A stretch of DNA of 64,000 bases from Mucor racemosus (lineage: Eukaryota; Mucoromycota; Mucoromycetes; Mucorales; Mucoraceae), in NCBI GenBank assembly GCA_027405735.1, contig JAPEHQ010000003.1, positions 1,488,001 to 1,552,000 on the forward strand, written 5' to 3'. The translations under genes and the position numbers were made by a program. The notes under the pieces are model-generated. The model saw only the letters and a list, made by a program, of their open reading frames with translations. It was not told the DNA's origin and searched no databases. Position 1 is the stretch's first letter. Every line of letters starts with the position of its first letter. Of the stretch, positions 43,601 through 57,451 are shown piece by piece.

Positions 43601-43729
43601 AGTGCACCTATATTTTGTTTCACACTTTCACTGAAAACAATTTAAATAAGGCATCTATAAATACTGATCCAAGTAAGTTGCGACTCCACATGGACATAGA
43701 TATAAAAATTTATTAAAAGCATTTCAGAT

Positions 43730-43920
43730 ACAGTATCAGCTTCCACGGGTTATTGTGCATTCGATAGGTTTGAAAAACAAGTTGGTTATCTTCCATCTAT
43801 GCGTTGTAAGAAGGTCAGTAAGATCACCAGTTCTCGTCGGATATGGATCCAAATGACCTTCCGTTGTAATAGCAGGTACTTTTAATGTTGGTCAACAGAA
43901 TTTCAAAAGGTTTAGCCCCC
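43730..43920 (+). repeat. repeat shared with 17030-17225
   Basis: AACAAGTTGGTTATC..GGATATGGATCCAAATGACC..CAAAAGGTTTAG occur in the same order as at 17030-17225. Here the neighbouring A copy is inverted, whereas at 17233 it is direct. Confidence 0.55.
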
Positions 43921-44154
43921 TGAGTTGCTGTGGAAATGGAGAAATAAAACCTCGTACATGTTCAATTTCAAACTATTATGTATCAATTATTTCAGATATT
44001 CCTTGAAATTTTTTATAAAATCAAATAATGATTCAAAATTAAATTTTGAAGTTAAACTTAGTGCACGGTGAGCCTATGAATAACATACAATCTTGATTTC
44101 ATTAGTTAAAAATTATTTTTGAATGATTAAGGCACGGCTGTCGAAAAGAAACCT

Positions 44155-46060
44155 GTTGTATGCCACCTAGTATCATACCCTATCACCTTCTACAGTATCA
44201 ATACATCCTACAATCTATTGACTACGACATGTATTGAAATGCAAAGTTTTGATATCGGATATAAGAAACTCCTAGCGTACCAAATTTAATTCAGTAATTA
44301 CCAAGAACGCTTCGACCTCAATTATGACACCATATTATTGCATCCCAGCAGTTAATCAATCAAGTAGCTATAAAATCAACATCCAAGCACATTTAGCACA
44401 GCATTGAACCAAGACAACTTACAAGCTCTGCAAGAACGGTTAAATTATGATCGATCTATTTCAATCCATGGATTACTATCAAACAGATCTAATGGTTCAA
44501 TACTGCCTTAAATTACATCTCAGGATCTCAATGTCAAATCAATATAAAGGGCCATACTTTTATATCTAAATAAACGATATCTTGCTTTTATTATACAGTT
44601 AAAGAACTGGTTCATTACTCATTCTCTTTTAATTGTATTCTTTTTAAGTATTATTTGTCAGACATAAAAATATAAGACACAGCACGTGGTTTTATTGTTG
44701 GATAGAAGTATCATGTTTTGCTAATGGTTTTCTCAATTCACAGTGATTGGTGAAAGTAGAAATATAAATTTTTATGCAAGATATATTTAAATCTACCATC
44801 ATGTATAATTGGAGATTAATTGGATCAATATTCACAACGATGGGAATTTTTTTTCTTTGTTTTCTGCAGTTGTAAATATTAGTTTATTATTTTGTAAGCT
44901 TAAAACTCATTATCCAGGGCTTAATTTCTGTATTCACAAGATAGATCTAATTGACTGTTACTCTGCATTTTTTGTTTCAGTGAAAAATATTGATTTTTCA
45001 TCGAGATAATCAAAATAATAGTCGATATCACATCTTACAGCTTATGATAACTGGGTCCCAAAATTTATTTTAAAAAATGGATGAAAAATGATGAAAAAAA
45101 CAAAATCGTTTAATTGCTCATGAATTGCAAAGTAAGTCGACCTAGTATATTAAATACTTTTTGTACAGTTTTGGATTCTGCATCCGTCTAAATAAAATTC
45201 AGATAAACACTTTACATTAAATTTTGCGTAAAATACAATTAAAATTTTGGAGGTTTTTTGAAGATACACATTAATCTTGATAAATAGATTTAACATATAA
45301 GTAACTGAAATAATGCGCAAAAAAAGTATCTATCGATCGAGCTATTGTGGAACCTTTTAGCTACATTTTCTGTAGAGAAAACAAGATTTTTGTCCAAATT
45401 TTTTTCAGATTCAGAATTTAGGATGAGGGTATACAAGGGGAAAATGGAAGCCAGAAATGAAGGTATCTTTTTGTTCACAGTTTTAAGGGTATCTCCACGA
45501 AAAATTAATATTTTTAAAGAAAATAAATTGGATCTGAGAGAGCTCAACGGACATGATGACATGGATGTAAAAAAAGCGTAGATCAATTTAACCAATATTT
45601 TGAAACCTACTATAGAAATGCCCAAAAAAATGAAAAAAAATAAAAGTGTTCAGAATTTTTTTGTATTATAATATGTTATAGAGCACCTCAAAACAAGTAA
45701 GTTTCATTATTAAAAAGTGTTAGTATAGCTTAATTATTTCTAGAGATATGAAGCCTCAAAGTTTTCAATCCTTTAGCAGTGAAATACGCGTAAAAAATCT
45801 AAAACATTAGCACTGAAAAATTAATACCAACTGCAAAAAATAGGATATTTCCGGATACTTATTTTTGGATTAAAGCTGAACATCCCAGGTACATTGACAT
45901 ACAATTTTTTCTTGGTGTTATTTAGTGAAAAAAAAATTAGAGCAGGGATGAAAAATGAGGCCCAGTTTTCAAGGAGTAGCAGCGAATTTTACGAGTTTTT
46001 GAGTCTTTCGTGAAATATAAAATAAATTTAGGGATAGGTAGCATAATGCGATTAATTCAT
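44155..46060 (-). repeat. repeat family A, copy 3 (long, inverted, uninterrupted)
   Basis: Read on the minus strand this matches 2440-3520 followed directly by 6427-7309, so it is a full-length A copy without the Crypton. The Crypton target corresponds to about 45010-45035. A 111-codon frame (45290-45625) aligns with the 96-codon frame of the other copies (KKIPSFLASIFPLYTLI). Confidence 0.8.
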
Positions 46061-47641
46061 ATATAACAATATTGTCTAAGAGGTGTATCCTCAAAAGTTT
46101 TTAGTGTAATGATGGTTATAGAAAAAGTAGCAAATTTTCAAGAATAGACTTTTGTTAATCTATTTTTCTCAGATCGTCATGCACCAATGCCCCCAAGAAA
46201 TGCGTATGGATTTCAACTTCTTCTATTCACTCAAATGAGTGCCTATATATTAGGGATGTTGTTGAGCCCAGCTTATACTAGTAAATTTGGCTGGCAAAAC
46301 CCAGCTCGCACCAATGCTACTATATGTATATATATATATTAGCAAATTTTGAGTTGTTTACTTGCTCAAACAGCAATATTTGGAGATAGCTTGCAGATAT
46401 AGAAAATTGGCTGAACATGTTTAACCACAAGAAATGGATTGTTCTTTTTGCAATTTTATTAGCCATTGTTTGTTTTTGACAAATTATGCTAATACACTTA
46501 CAGAATTTATGACCCATCAGCAACCTAAAATACATATCTTTTTATGCGTATGTATATCTCATCTTTTTTAATTGAATACACCTTAATAGTTCTCAGTTGA
46601 TCATGGAGTCCTCTCGATTATTTATACGAGTACTCAGTTAGAAGCCCCATTTGGAGGTGTCTGTTAAAGGTTTTTAATTCAATAGTTGATCATATCCACC
46701 CATAGTAACTAAATTTGCATAACGAAGTATATTTATTTGTTGCCACACTGATAGTATCTATACTTATTGACTAGTGTTGTTTCTTAACATGAAGTCAAAT
46801 TTTTCATTGAATTGCTGGACGATCGCTAAAAAAATTGTTCCTGAAAAAAGATTGAATGAAATTCAGGTACGAAAACCTTAAATTGCTAGGGTCACACGAG
46901 GCCAATTTATTAAAATAATGTATTTTGTGTTGCTGTATTAACCTAAAATTGTGAAAAGAATCAAATATTGCTTAATTATGGAATCTATATCGGAATTTTC
47001 CCCCGCGAAGGTTGAGAGATTTTATTAACTGAACATAATGTGATTTCTGGCAAATCAAACATCTGATATTACGTTTTATATAATTAACAGATGATTTTAC
47101 CTAGCAACTACTTTTAGGCATATACATAACTGTTCGCTACAATTGAAAATATATAGTCGATAAACACATGACTTGTATCAAATATTACCACATATATATC
47201 TATGCACGACAATACGTTTTGGGATAGTTAATAAACATCTTATTGGAAGATGTACACATCATACGCAGACAATTCTAAGAAACTCAAGAGATCATGTATG
47301 TGTGTGTACACATTGGGAAATATTTCCCACCTAAATCACATTACATAATTTGGAAACATTTGGAAGAAATATATCTCGCTTCAAATTATAAGAGAAAGAA
47401 TATATGATTTATATAAAAAGTTTTTTTTTGGAAGAATAGATACATACACACAAGAAGATAGAGTGGTGAGAAGGAGTTGATTTGAAGAAGGTGGCGAGAA
47501 AAGAAAAAGTGTAAATTGTAGTATAGTAGTAGTAATATAGTAATAGTGTATTAAATAATAATAATAAAATAAAAAAGACTAATAGTCAGTAATTAAGAAA
47601 AGATCTTAAAAAGAAAAGATGATTTCATTATTATTATTCTC
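46061..47641. other. intergenic, PMA 3' flank
   Basis: No gene seen. A TATATATA microsatellite lies at 46325-46340. GTAAATTTGGCTGGCAAAAC (46281) also occurs at 16992. The stretch 47490-47580 is purine-rich and TAG/TAA-repetitive and probably belongs to the PMA 3' UTR. Confidence 0.4.
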
Positions 47642-50502
47642 TTATTGAGAAGCAAGCTTGAAGGCAGCAACGATTTGATGAGCTTCAACAGGATCAATGA
47701 CCTTCTTCCAAGCACCTTCCAAACGTTCTTTTTGAAGAGCTTCCTTACCGCGAAGAGCCAATTTAGCTTTACGCTTAGGAGTAGGAGCCAATTTAGCAGT
47801 GAGCTCAAAGCTCCATCTACGGAAAAGCCAGACCTTGACAACGTCAAGAATCATAAAGTAAACTAATGAAATAGCAAGGACGGCAATACCCCAAGGCCAG
47901 CCACATGGAGCAACTTCTTCTTTCTCACCAAAGACACCGTAAACAGAAAAGAATAAAGCAAGGACTTGGGTGGCAAGGATACAAACAGTGAAAATCCAGT
48001 GAGGAATATTCTTGTACCAATAACCGGGGACACGAGTAGAGAAGATTACAAAGTGAGGAGCTAATGTTTGTATGAAAAAAGTGAAAGGTTAAACACAATA
48101 CATATTAATAATGCAATTAAATTCTTACCAGAAGAGATGTGAAGATACATAATAGAATGCAATTCATAAGGAGTAACACCGAAGACATCACGAGCAATGT
48201 AAAAGTGAGCAAATGAAAGAATAGTAAGAAGAATAGCCAATACAGCTGACATGGTAAGTAGTTGACCAATTCTCCATTTATCAGGACGCTCAGAAATTTC
48301 AGTGTTATCAACAGAAATGACCAGAGTAGCAGCGTCATTCTATTAGAATGTTAGTCAAAGGTAAAATACTAACTTTTTTCTATAAATATAACATACCAAT
48401 ACACAAATCATAATCAACAAAATAGCAGGCATATTCCAGTTTTCAACCAATGTAATGATGAACATAAAGAGCAAGAAATGGATAGTAGAAGTGATACGAT
48501 AAAGGGCATAAGAACGGAGACGTTGGAAAATAGCACGAGAAGTCTTTACGCCATCAATAATAGTAGATAAACCAGGAGCAAGTAATACAATATCAGCAGC
48601 AGAACGGGCAGCGTCAGTACAACCTTCAACAGCAATACCGACATTAGCTTTCTTCAATGCAGGAGCATCATTAACACCATCACCAGTCATGCCAACCAAG
48701 TAACCCTTGTTTTGAAGCAATTCAACAACACGATATTTGTGTTCAGGAATAACTTGAGCAAAACCATCAGCACGACGACAATGTTCAGTAACTTCTTCTT
48801 CAGATTTACTAGGATCAACCAAATGATTAGCATCAAGAATAACACGACCCATACCAAGACGAGCACCAACTTCCTTTGCAATGATAAGTTGATCACCAGT
48901 AATCATCTTCACATCAACACCAAGAATATTACAATCACGAATAGTAGCAGCAGAATCAGCACGAGGAGGATCCAAAAGAGAAATCATACCAACTAATTCA
49001 AACTTGCTGAGATCACCAGGAATAGTTTTGGCAACACCAAGAGCACGAAGACCACGACGAGCCAAAGAGTTTACAGCATTTACAGCATCATTACTACCAC
49101 CAGCAAGTTTAGTGATAACTTGAGGAGCACCCTTGGCAACACGGAAAGATTGGTTAGTAGCTAAATCAAGAATAGTAGCTTCAGTCATTTTGGTAGTAGG
49201 ATTGAAAGGTTGGAAGGCAGTAACCTTATAACCTGGAACACCCAGAGACTTGGGAGGACGTGTCTTGAGTACTTCAAGGGAACCTTCAGCAGCACGACGA
49301 ACAGCAAATTCAATAGGATCATTAGCACCTGATTCAGCAGCAAGATAAGAATAAAGAAGAATATCATCAGCAGTATAATCACCAGACAACCAAGGTTCAT
49401 CAAAGGTCAATTCATTCAAAGTTAATGTACCAGTCTTGTCAGAGCAAAGAACAGAGACAGAAGCCAACTCTTCAACAGCAGTAAGACGCTTGACGATAAC
49501 CTTCTTTTGAGCAAGTTGCTTAGCACCAAGAGCCATTGTAACAGACATAACAGTAGGCAAACCAACAGGGATAGCAGCAACAGTTAATACAAGACAATGT
49601 TCAAGTACTTCTCTCCAGTCACCAGCAGGAGTACCACGAAAACGAACCAATTGATAGACAAGGATAATAAGCACAAGGACAATGGTTGACCAAATCAAGA
49701 CATTACCAATTTTACCAATAACCTTTTGGAAATGTCCTTCTTCATTTGTAATAGCAATCAAGTTAGCAGCACGACCAATGAAAGTATTGATACCAGTTTT
49801 AGTTACAACAGCCAAGTTTTGACCTTGCTTAACGATACTAGATGAGAACACAGTAGAACCCTTCTTCTTGGAAACAGGAAGAGATTCACCAGTAAGAGCA
49901 GATTGATCAATTTGGAGTTCAGTTTCATTGATCTCACCATTAACACCAAGACCAAGAAGCTTTGCATCAGCAGGTACAATATCACCAATACGAAGGACAA
50001 TGATATCACCTGGAACTAATTCCTTTACATTAATTTCAATAAGTTCACTATTTCTCCAACATCTTGTCTTGAGAGCCAAGGTTTGACGAAGAGCATCAAG
50101 AGCAGACTCAGCCTTGGCTTCTTCAATAAAACCGATCAAAGCATTGATGAACAACAAGGCCAAGATGATACCAAAATCAAGCCAATCACCTACGACAGCA
50201 GCAATGATACAAGCAATTTCAATCAAGTAAGCAATAGGGCCAGTAAAATAGAGCAAGAATTTGATGATTGGGTTTTGTTTTCTTTCAGGCAACTCATTCA
50301 AACCAAATTTCTCTGTGCGCTCAGCAACTTCTGTATCAGACAAACCAGTTGCAGGATCAGTGTGCAATAGCAACTCTAATTCTGGAGATATTTCATCTTC
50401 ATGTTCAACATGTTCATGATCTTCGAATTGAGCATCATCCTTCTTGTCCTCATCTGGCTTGAAGACCTCAGATCGAACCTCAATCTTTTCCTCGTTTGAC
50501 AT
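47642..50502 (-). CDS. PMA1: plasma-membrane H+-ATPase (P3A-type)
   Basis: Proposed exons (minus): 50502-48397, 48339-48129, 48060-47642, about 911 residues (Pma1 enzymes are about 900-1000). The actuator motif LTGES lies near 205, the phosphorylation motif CSDKTGTLTLNE near 354, KGAPQVI in the nucleotide domain and the hinge MTGDGVNDAPALKKA near 605. Membrane segments occur in pairs: two before the actuator domain, two before the P domain (including LTVAAIPVGLPTVMSVTMAL) and about six at the C terminus, beyond both introns. The acidic N terminus (DEDKKDDAQFEDHEHVEHED) and a basic C-terminal tail fit fungal pumps. It exports protons to create the gradient for nutrient uptake. The pyrimidine-rich 5' flank (50507-50535) suggests strong expression. 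Confidence 0.97.
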
Positions 50503-52395
50503 TTTCTGTTATTTTTTTTTTCTTTTTTCTTTAAAAATTCAAGAAATTTCCACTGCTATAAAAATTGCTTTTTTTAGGACGAGAGGGGAGAAATTCTAGT
50601 GTGTATACAAATGTATTTTTTCTTTTAAAAAAAAAAGAGAAGAAATGGTTAAAGAAAAGAAGAAGGAAATGTAAAATCAAGAAAAAAAGTTGGATTTTAT
50701 CTTTATATTTTGTGTGATCTTAATCAACGGAAAAACGATTGAATTCAATGTATGATAGATTTGCGAATTATCGTCTGATTAGTACAACCAAGAGAGAGAG
50801 AGAAATGTTGTAGTATGTGTTGCAGGCGGATGATCAAAACGACGACATCAAGTAAACTTACGCCTATTGTCGAACTGCAGGGTTTTTTTGATCTATTCAG
50901 ATTAATTTGGCTACACTAAATGCTATGGGAATATTTGTTTAAAATAACCAAACAAACTAATTTTGTCATCATTCGTCCAGGGGTGTGTGTGTGCGCGTGT
51001 GCGTGTGTTGACAAAAGAAACGGAGGGGAAGGAAGGAAGGAAGGAAGGGAGGAGGAATCAACTTTTGGAAGATGAGTGGGCATAGATCAAAATAGCTTTT
51101 TACTATATACACAATAAATCTTAGTTTAGCAATGATTCCCATCATTGATTTCATAAAAGAAAACGAGCGCTTAAACATATCTTCCTCCTCTCTTTGACTC
51201 GCACTCTCCTTAGATGTATATAAATCACATGTAGTATACTGTATAGGTGATAGTATAACAAACAATTGAAAGAAAAATGTACCCTTCGCTCATTTTGTGT
51301 AGGTTTCACCAAAAGGATAAATGCATAATAAACAAGGTTTATTGGTGGGTGAGAAATTTGAGTCTTTTTAAGGTAAGCATTTGGGTCACTTAATTGAAAT
51401 AATACATAAGGTACATACACACACGAATAACAACATGACCTTTAAAACTCAAGTTACCAGGGTTATACATCATGCTTTTTCGGTTTTGTACTTGAATTTC
51501 ACAACTGTTTCGCTTTCGTTTTTCTCTTGGACATGGAATATTTGGAAAATTTGATTTGAATAACTTGATCTACAATTTTTCTTTAAATATAAAAGGTTCT
51601 AGTGCCAAAAAAAAAAATAACCTTTTTTTTTTTCAAACCAAAAATTAAGCTTAGAAACCTTGTTAAAAACTAAGGACCGATGTAACACAAAATCAAGAAG
51701 AAAAAAAAAAAAGAGGTGAGAATTTAATACATGATAAATACACATCTGCTTAGCACTAAACAAAAAACAACAAGAACAACGACCGAGAGATCGCTTCAAG
51801 GGTTCTTTTCTTGATTTTTCTTTTCTGAAAATCCCATGGTTTTGTTTGTTATTTTGCCACATGGAATCTATAATGATGTATTGATTTGAATATAAAAAAC
51901 AAGGGAATGAAACTTGTAATACTATATAAAACAAAATAAAATAGAATAGAATAAACGGATCCAAGTATCACGAGTTTTGTTCCAAATGTACAACGTTGTA
52001 CTCTTTTCTTGGTTTTTTTTTTATTTTGTTTTTTGATTTATTTAATATAAAATTTGTATTTGGGAATCATGTACAACTGGTACACTTTGGAGATTCCAGA
52101 ATCATATTTGTGGTCAATTTTTCTTTTTTATAATCTTGTATGTATGAGCAATTTTATATGGTAAAATAAAGAAAGAAAATGTGATGATAGATCAGATTAT
52201 ACATTATACATGCATTTTATGCACATATAAAACTCGATACTAAAAAGAAAAGAGAAATTATTTGTATTTAACATTTCATACACTCTCAAATAAACATCTG
52301 ATTATTATTATTTTCCTTTTCAAGGGATTTTATCCATAACGTACAAGATTTTTTTTTATTTAGTAATTTATTACTATACTATTATACTGTACAGA
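50503..52395. other. PMA promoter and chitin synthase 3' flank
   Basis: No gene. The segment near 50503-50660 is pyrimidine/purine tract-rich leader sequence. A GAGAGAGA run (50791-50803), a GTGTGTGTGCGCGTGTGCGT microsatellite (50983-51008) and GGAAGGAAGG repeats (51030-51050) are present. A further AT-rich 1 kb shows nothing. Confidence 0.5.
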
Positions 52396-55300
52396 CTATG
52401 ATCTAGGATCGTCATGAGGTGGTGGCAAGGGTATATTAGTAGATTTTGTTGGATACGAATCGGAAGAATCTTCGTAACCTTGTTGATGTTGTTGATAATG
52501 GTGAGGTGCTGGATTTGTCCAATTTGAGTTATCATTGCTTGTATTAAAATTCAATCGATTGTTTGGCGACAACAAGTTTGTTTGATGATATAAATCTTCA
52601 TCTGTATCATCATCCTCCGCCTCTTCATCATAATCAATACCAGAGTTAGCTAAACCCGCATTGTAACTTGTACGAGGTCTACTAAAAGAAGATGCCTCTT
52701 GTGAATGCATTGAAGTTAATGGAATATCGGGTCCCACCGATGATTCATTCGATGAAGATGATGTTTCCTTTACATCACGTCTTTCTTCGATAATCAAATC
52801 ATCAACAATACTTTCATTTGTAACAGCTCTTGTTGTTGTGACATGTTGTTGTTGTTGTTGTTGTTGTTGTTGCTTGGTAGTTGCATAACCAGATACAAAT
52901 CCCATTTGAGTTAGCGGTACATCTGATTCATTGGAACCTGCTGAGCCTGTCTTGCTATATCGTTTTGGAAATACAGAATCTCTAAAGATATCAATGCTAC
53001 CTCTAGGCTTGTCTAGAAAACGTGGAATTGGCATGTTACGATCAATTGCCTCATTTGTTCTTCTTTCCTTTTCATATTCGCTCCATTTCTTCATTGTAAT
53101 CACACTACTATCGAATTCTCCATCTTTATCTGCATGACCTCCTTTCTTGTCGGATTTTGCGCCTTCTACCTTTCGAGTATCACCCCATGAAAAGTCATCA
53201 AAATGCCAATAGGCGTATGTAGGTAGCACAAAATTCCAAATAGGTAAACTGATCAAATAAACCATCATCCAACCAACATATACAATCTTTCTACTAGTCA
53301 TTACAATAAGTACGGCTGGTAAACCCAAAATCAAAGCCAATAAAATGAGTGGAATAAGAGCAGGCTGTCCAAGAATTGCCATAACAATCAAATAAAATGT
53401 AAAAGAAATAGCTGCAGGTAAAGCCAGTGTACCAACTAATTCCATAAATATGACAAATTGCATAGAAAAACAAAATGTACCACATAAATCATGTACAAAT
53501 AATAATTCCATTAAATTGTGAATAGTTGAATTGATCCAACGTCTACGCTGTGAAAGTAAAACCATAAATGTATCAGGTACCACAGTTTTACATCTACAAA
53601 TATGTTTATTGTTAGTTTAAAACGTATACATCCCTAAATAATATTTACAAAACTTACACTGCTTGTGGAACAAACATCATCTTTCTATTAGGGAAGGTTC
53701 GAAGCATTAATGTAGACAAATAACGATCTTCACCCAAAAGCAACAAATTCTTTTTATGCAGTGTATCAACTACATTTTCAGAATAACGCTCAACAATATC
53801 AGGATTGGCAAGGATAGGGACCCAATAACCATCTGGACCTTTTGGTGCTTTAATACGATACATACAGAAACAACCAGGTAAACATGTAACACCACCAAAG
53901 ATAGATTCAAATGCCTTTGATTGATGATGAGAAATATAATATTCAAATACTTGCATCATGGTAACCCAACTATCTGTCTTATTTGCAATCTTGGTTTCAC
54001 CGCAAAGACCAGAAATTTCAGGGTCTTTGACAGCACATGATATTAGTCTTGAAAGAGCATCAGGAAACAGCTTTGTATCTGCATCTACCATCAGAACGAT
54101 TTCATACGCATCAGGAGGAACTCCTGCAATACGCCAAATGCCGTTGAAAAACTCATATTCCATCGCTGTCATGCGCTCATCAAACATTACTTTCTGCATA
54201 AATTGCATCAAAATGATTTGAGAATCTCTTTTGCCTCGATTACCTGGTTTTCCTGCTTTTTCTTGTTCTTCAGGGGTGCCGCATTTGACAATAGTAATCA
54301 TAGGAACACGTTGTTGATGTGCCTTTTCAACTGTAGTATCATCATATTTATAAAAGCCGGCATACACTTTAGCCATGTTATTTTGTCTTGAGCCATCGGC
54401 TAATGCAACGTATGAATAAGGTTCAACTTGATTTGCAGGAACGATACAATCTCGCATCATATTGACACAAATATCAGGTGTAGACATTGATTCACCAGCA
54501 CCAGTAATCAAACCATCACAAATAACCAATAAGAGCTTATGGCTATTAGGGTAGTCGCTAGTAGCAATTGAATCCAAAGTGATACGGATCCCTGCTTCAC
54601 CTTCGGAATAACATGTCACTAGACAAATAGTATGAGCAAGGGGAAAATTAAATGGCATGTAATCTGAAGGAGGTTGTCTAACTGCATGACGCGAAAGAGG
54701 TAAAGGACAGTTTGGACCGGAAGAGTGAGTATCAGTTGTGCTTGCCATGTCAGAAGACGTGATAGATGAACGACGAGCATGAATATCATTACCCAAGAAT
54801 CGAGCAGAAGCTGAAGGCGTATTGTAAAATACAGATGATCTACTTGTATTATAACCATCTGGTGAACCCAGCATATATGATGATTGTCTACCAGAGCCAT
54901 CAACGCCATACATCATGGATTGTCTGTTCACGTGACCTTCCAATGCACTAAGAATAGAAATTTGTATAAATAAAGGAATTGACGTTATAAATATAAATGT
55001 TGTGTGTGTTACTATAATAATACCTATTTGGGGTTCTCCAGACAGACGAAGCATTTGCAACTTTTTCGGTATCAAATCGAGTTGAACCATGTAAAGGTTG
55101 AGTAAAACGAGATGTTTGGGGAAATAAACTTTTACGTCTGTTGTTGGTGCCGTAAAACTGTGATTGAATACGAGGTTTAGTAAGAGGAGCACCAGCTTGC
55201 ATATTAGTTGTCCAATTCTCAATCTCTGCCTCACGTTTCATTCTAGCAGAATATGATTCTCCTTCCTTGAAATTACCCAATTTCCAGGATAAAAACCAAC

Positions 55301-56820
55301 CAAAAATGACAGCTAATGCGAATTTTACAAAAATGACACCTAAAATGACAACTAAAGAAACGTACAAGACAATATTTGATGCCATGCAACCAATACTAAT
55401 GGTATCTAATGAGCCAACTTTGATTGTTGCGGATAAGCATCTTGCCTCTTGCTCCCATAAACCCTCGTCATTTGCTCTATTTGCATTAATAATTCTTGTA
55501 ATATCTTTTCCTGAAAACTGGCTAACATCTTGCTTCATAGCAGCAATTAGACCATCCGCATTTGTTTGAAAATAAGCAGATGGTAACGATGATAATAACT
55601 TTAAATTCAAGACATTTCTACAAGAGAAAAAAAAATAGATTAATGCCCGTAGTAGATCAAACACACACAAATATAAGTTTACCCGTTATAAACACTCAAT
55701 GAACTATCAGCTGTAACATCGTTCCAATCATAATAAACTCTTGCTGCCTTATCAAATCCACCGGCAGATTTTGGTACACCTTGACTTTGAAAACCATCAT
55801 AAACATTACGTGCATTAGCTGATAAATGACAACCTGTTCTATTCATAAATTGGGAAGGATCAGGTGGTATGGTCGAATTTGGATTAAACAATTGGCAAGG
55901 AAAATAGATTTGCTGATCGCCTTGAAGTGGAGTAAACACAGATGTACATTCGGACTGAGTTGTTTGAAATAGAAATGTAGCATCCATACCACCTGCGTTT
56001 ACTGGTGGATACAGAATATTTGTAGATTCATTTGTTGGTCCAGCGGGATGTTCCCATTCAGCCAACATATAAGCCCAACCAGATATAATCAAGTAACCTG
56101 GGCTTACTTGTCCTCCTCGTACACTTAGAGGTGGAATTGGACAAACTGCTTGAGTAAATCCAAAGGTTAAAAAACCAACACAACCCATGATAAACAAGAT
56201 GAAAGAGACTAAACCAATCTTTTCACGCCAAGCCATCTGTGCAGGACCATCAGGGATTCCTTTTGTTATTTTAAACAGAAAATAATTAATCAAAACCATT
56301 GCAAATTGCACAAATTTATCATTGCTTTTTTTTTTTTTGTTTTTCATTTACCAGCACATCTAAGTAATGGTTTTGGTATACAGCATGTTAAAATACGGCA
56401 GTAAGTCATCCAAAAACTAAATCCAGAAAGACAGCTTGATTTTTTATCTTTGTGTTCTACATCTTCTTGTTGATGTTCTTCTTCCTCTTGTTTCTCTTCT
56501 CTTCCTAATATGCTTTTGCCACGCCTGAGAAACTGTTCACGAGTAGATTTTTTTCTTTCTAATTGCATTTGTGTAGTTGGGGGAGGTTGATTTCCCGTTG
56601 TGCTGGGATGATTGTGATCAGGTTCATTAGCAGCTCTTTGGCGATAATGATATAAACGGTTATTTGGATCATTTCTTTCACGTTCAGGTCTGACTAGAGA
56701 TTTTTGTCTTTTTGGTTTATTAGCATCTGATTGAGATGATTTTGATATATTTCGACGTAATGAAGTCGAGCGATCCACTGCAGAGGCAGCAGTGGTAATT
56801 ACATTGTTTGTGGAACTCAT
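52396..56820 (-). CDS. class IV (division 2) chitin synthase
   Basis: Proposed exons (minus): 56820-56352, 56259-55683, 55617-55024, 54947-53658, 53593-52396, in frame, about 1375 residues. The basic N-terminal cytosolic region is followed by two hydrophobic segments ([35 protein letters not shown]), a luminal part ending YYDWNDV..LSVYNGNVLNL, and another membrane helix. The catalytic GT2 region has [15 protein letters not shown] sequence, [12 protein letters not shown] (about 834), [10 protein letters not shown] (about 951) and QRRRW (about 991, [14 protein letters not shown]). Three or more membrane helices follow. The Ser/Asp/Gln-rich tail with a 10-Gln run is unlike the compact ends of most CHS3 proteins. 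It uses UDP-GlcNAc to extrude chitin at the plasma membrane. No myosin motor is present, excluding classes V/VII. MSSTNN was chosen as start, as an upstream ATG adds only hydrophobic low-complexity sequence. Confidence 0.95.
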
Positions 56821-57451
56821 GTATATATTATATTTACAAAGAAAGAAAGAGAGAAAAAAATAAATACACAATAAAGTTGTGGTAAAATAGATTGAAGTCG
56901 CACCAAAATGATTGACCTAATATTACAGTTGTAATTTAACAAATTTAATATGATATAAAAGCTTATAGATAGGAAAAAGGGGATATATCACACATTATTT
57001 ATAGCTTATTTATTTTTTGGGTTTCTGGTGGAAATAGCATCATTCTTACCTTTACAATGCATTGCTGAGGTTAGAATCTTTTCTGTTGTATTTATCTCTT
57101 TTGTATATAGATTATATAACCTATGCGTCATTTAGGTTACTTTGTATAGTTAAATATCTGTCGTACAAGTGCGTATCGTTTTCTGATAAAATGTTCAAAA
57201 GAGATTATTACATTAAATGCTTTCTGATCTGAATCATATTGCATCTCAACCTCGTAGATCAAAGAATCCCGGATTTATAAAATTACCAAACTCCTATTTT
57301 CTTTGATTTTTTCCCCAATAAAATACATTACAAAAGTCCTATCATATATGGTTGTGTTACAAATTATAATTGGTGTTTTCAACTGGGTTAACCTCTTCGC
57401 CGGTTGCTAATTATTATTCTTTTTCTTTCTTTCTTTCAAAAACAACAAAAA
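56821..57451. promoter_or_regulatory. divergent promoter, chitin synthase / SDR gene
   Basis: 631 bp between outward-pointing start codons. The chitin synthase side has an AGAAAGAAAGAGAGAAAAAA leader (plus strand 56838-56858). The SDR side has a CT-rich leader (57418-57438) just before its ATG. No specific operator was identified. Confidence 0.5.

Noticed and set aside
43730..44160. A target duplication or LTR for repeat A at its 44155 edge
   Set aside because: Flanking sequences at 7309, 17763 and 44155 share no duplicated target or terminal repeat, so the element class was left open.
51599..51964. 121-codon minus-strand frame downstream of chitin synthase
   Set aside because: Phe/Leu-rich translation of AT-rich non-coding DNA with homopolymers, and no motif or splice context.
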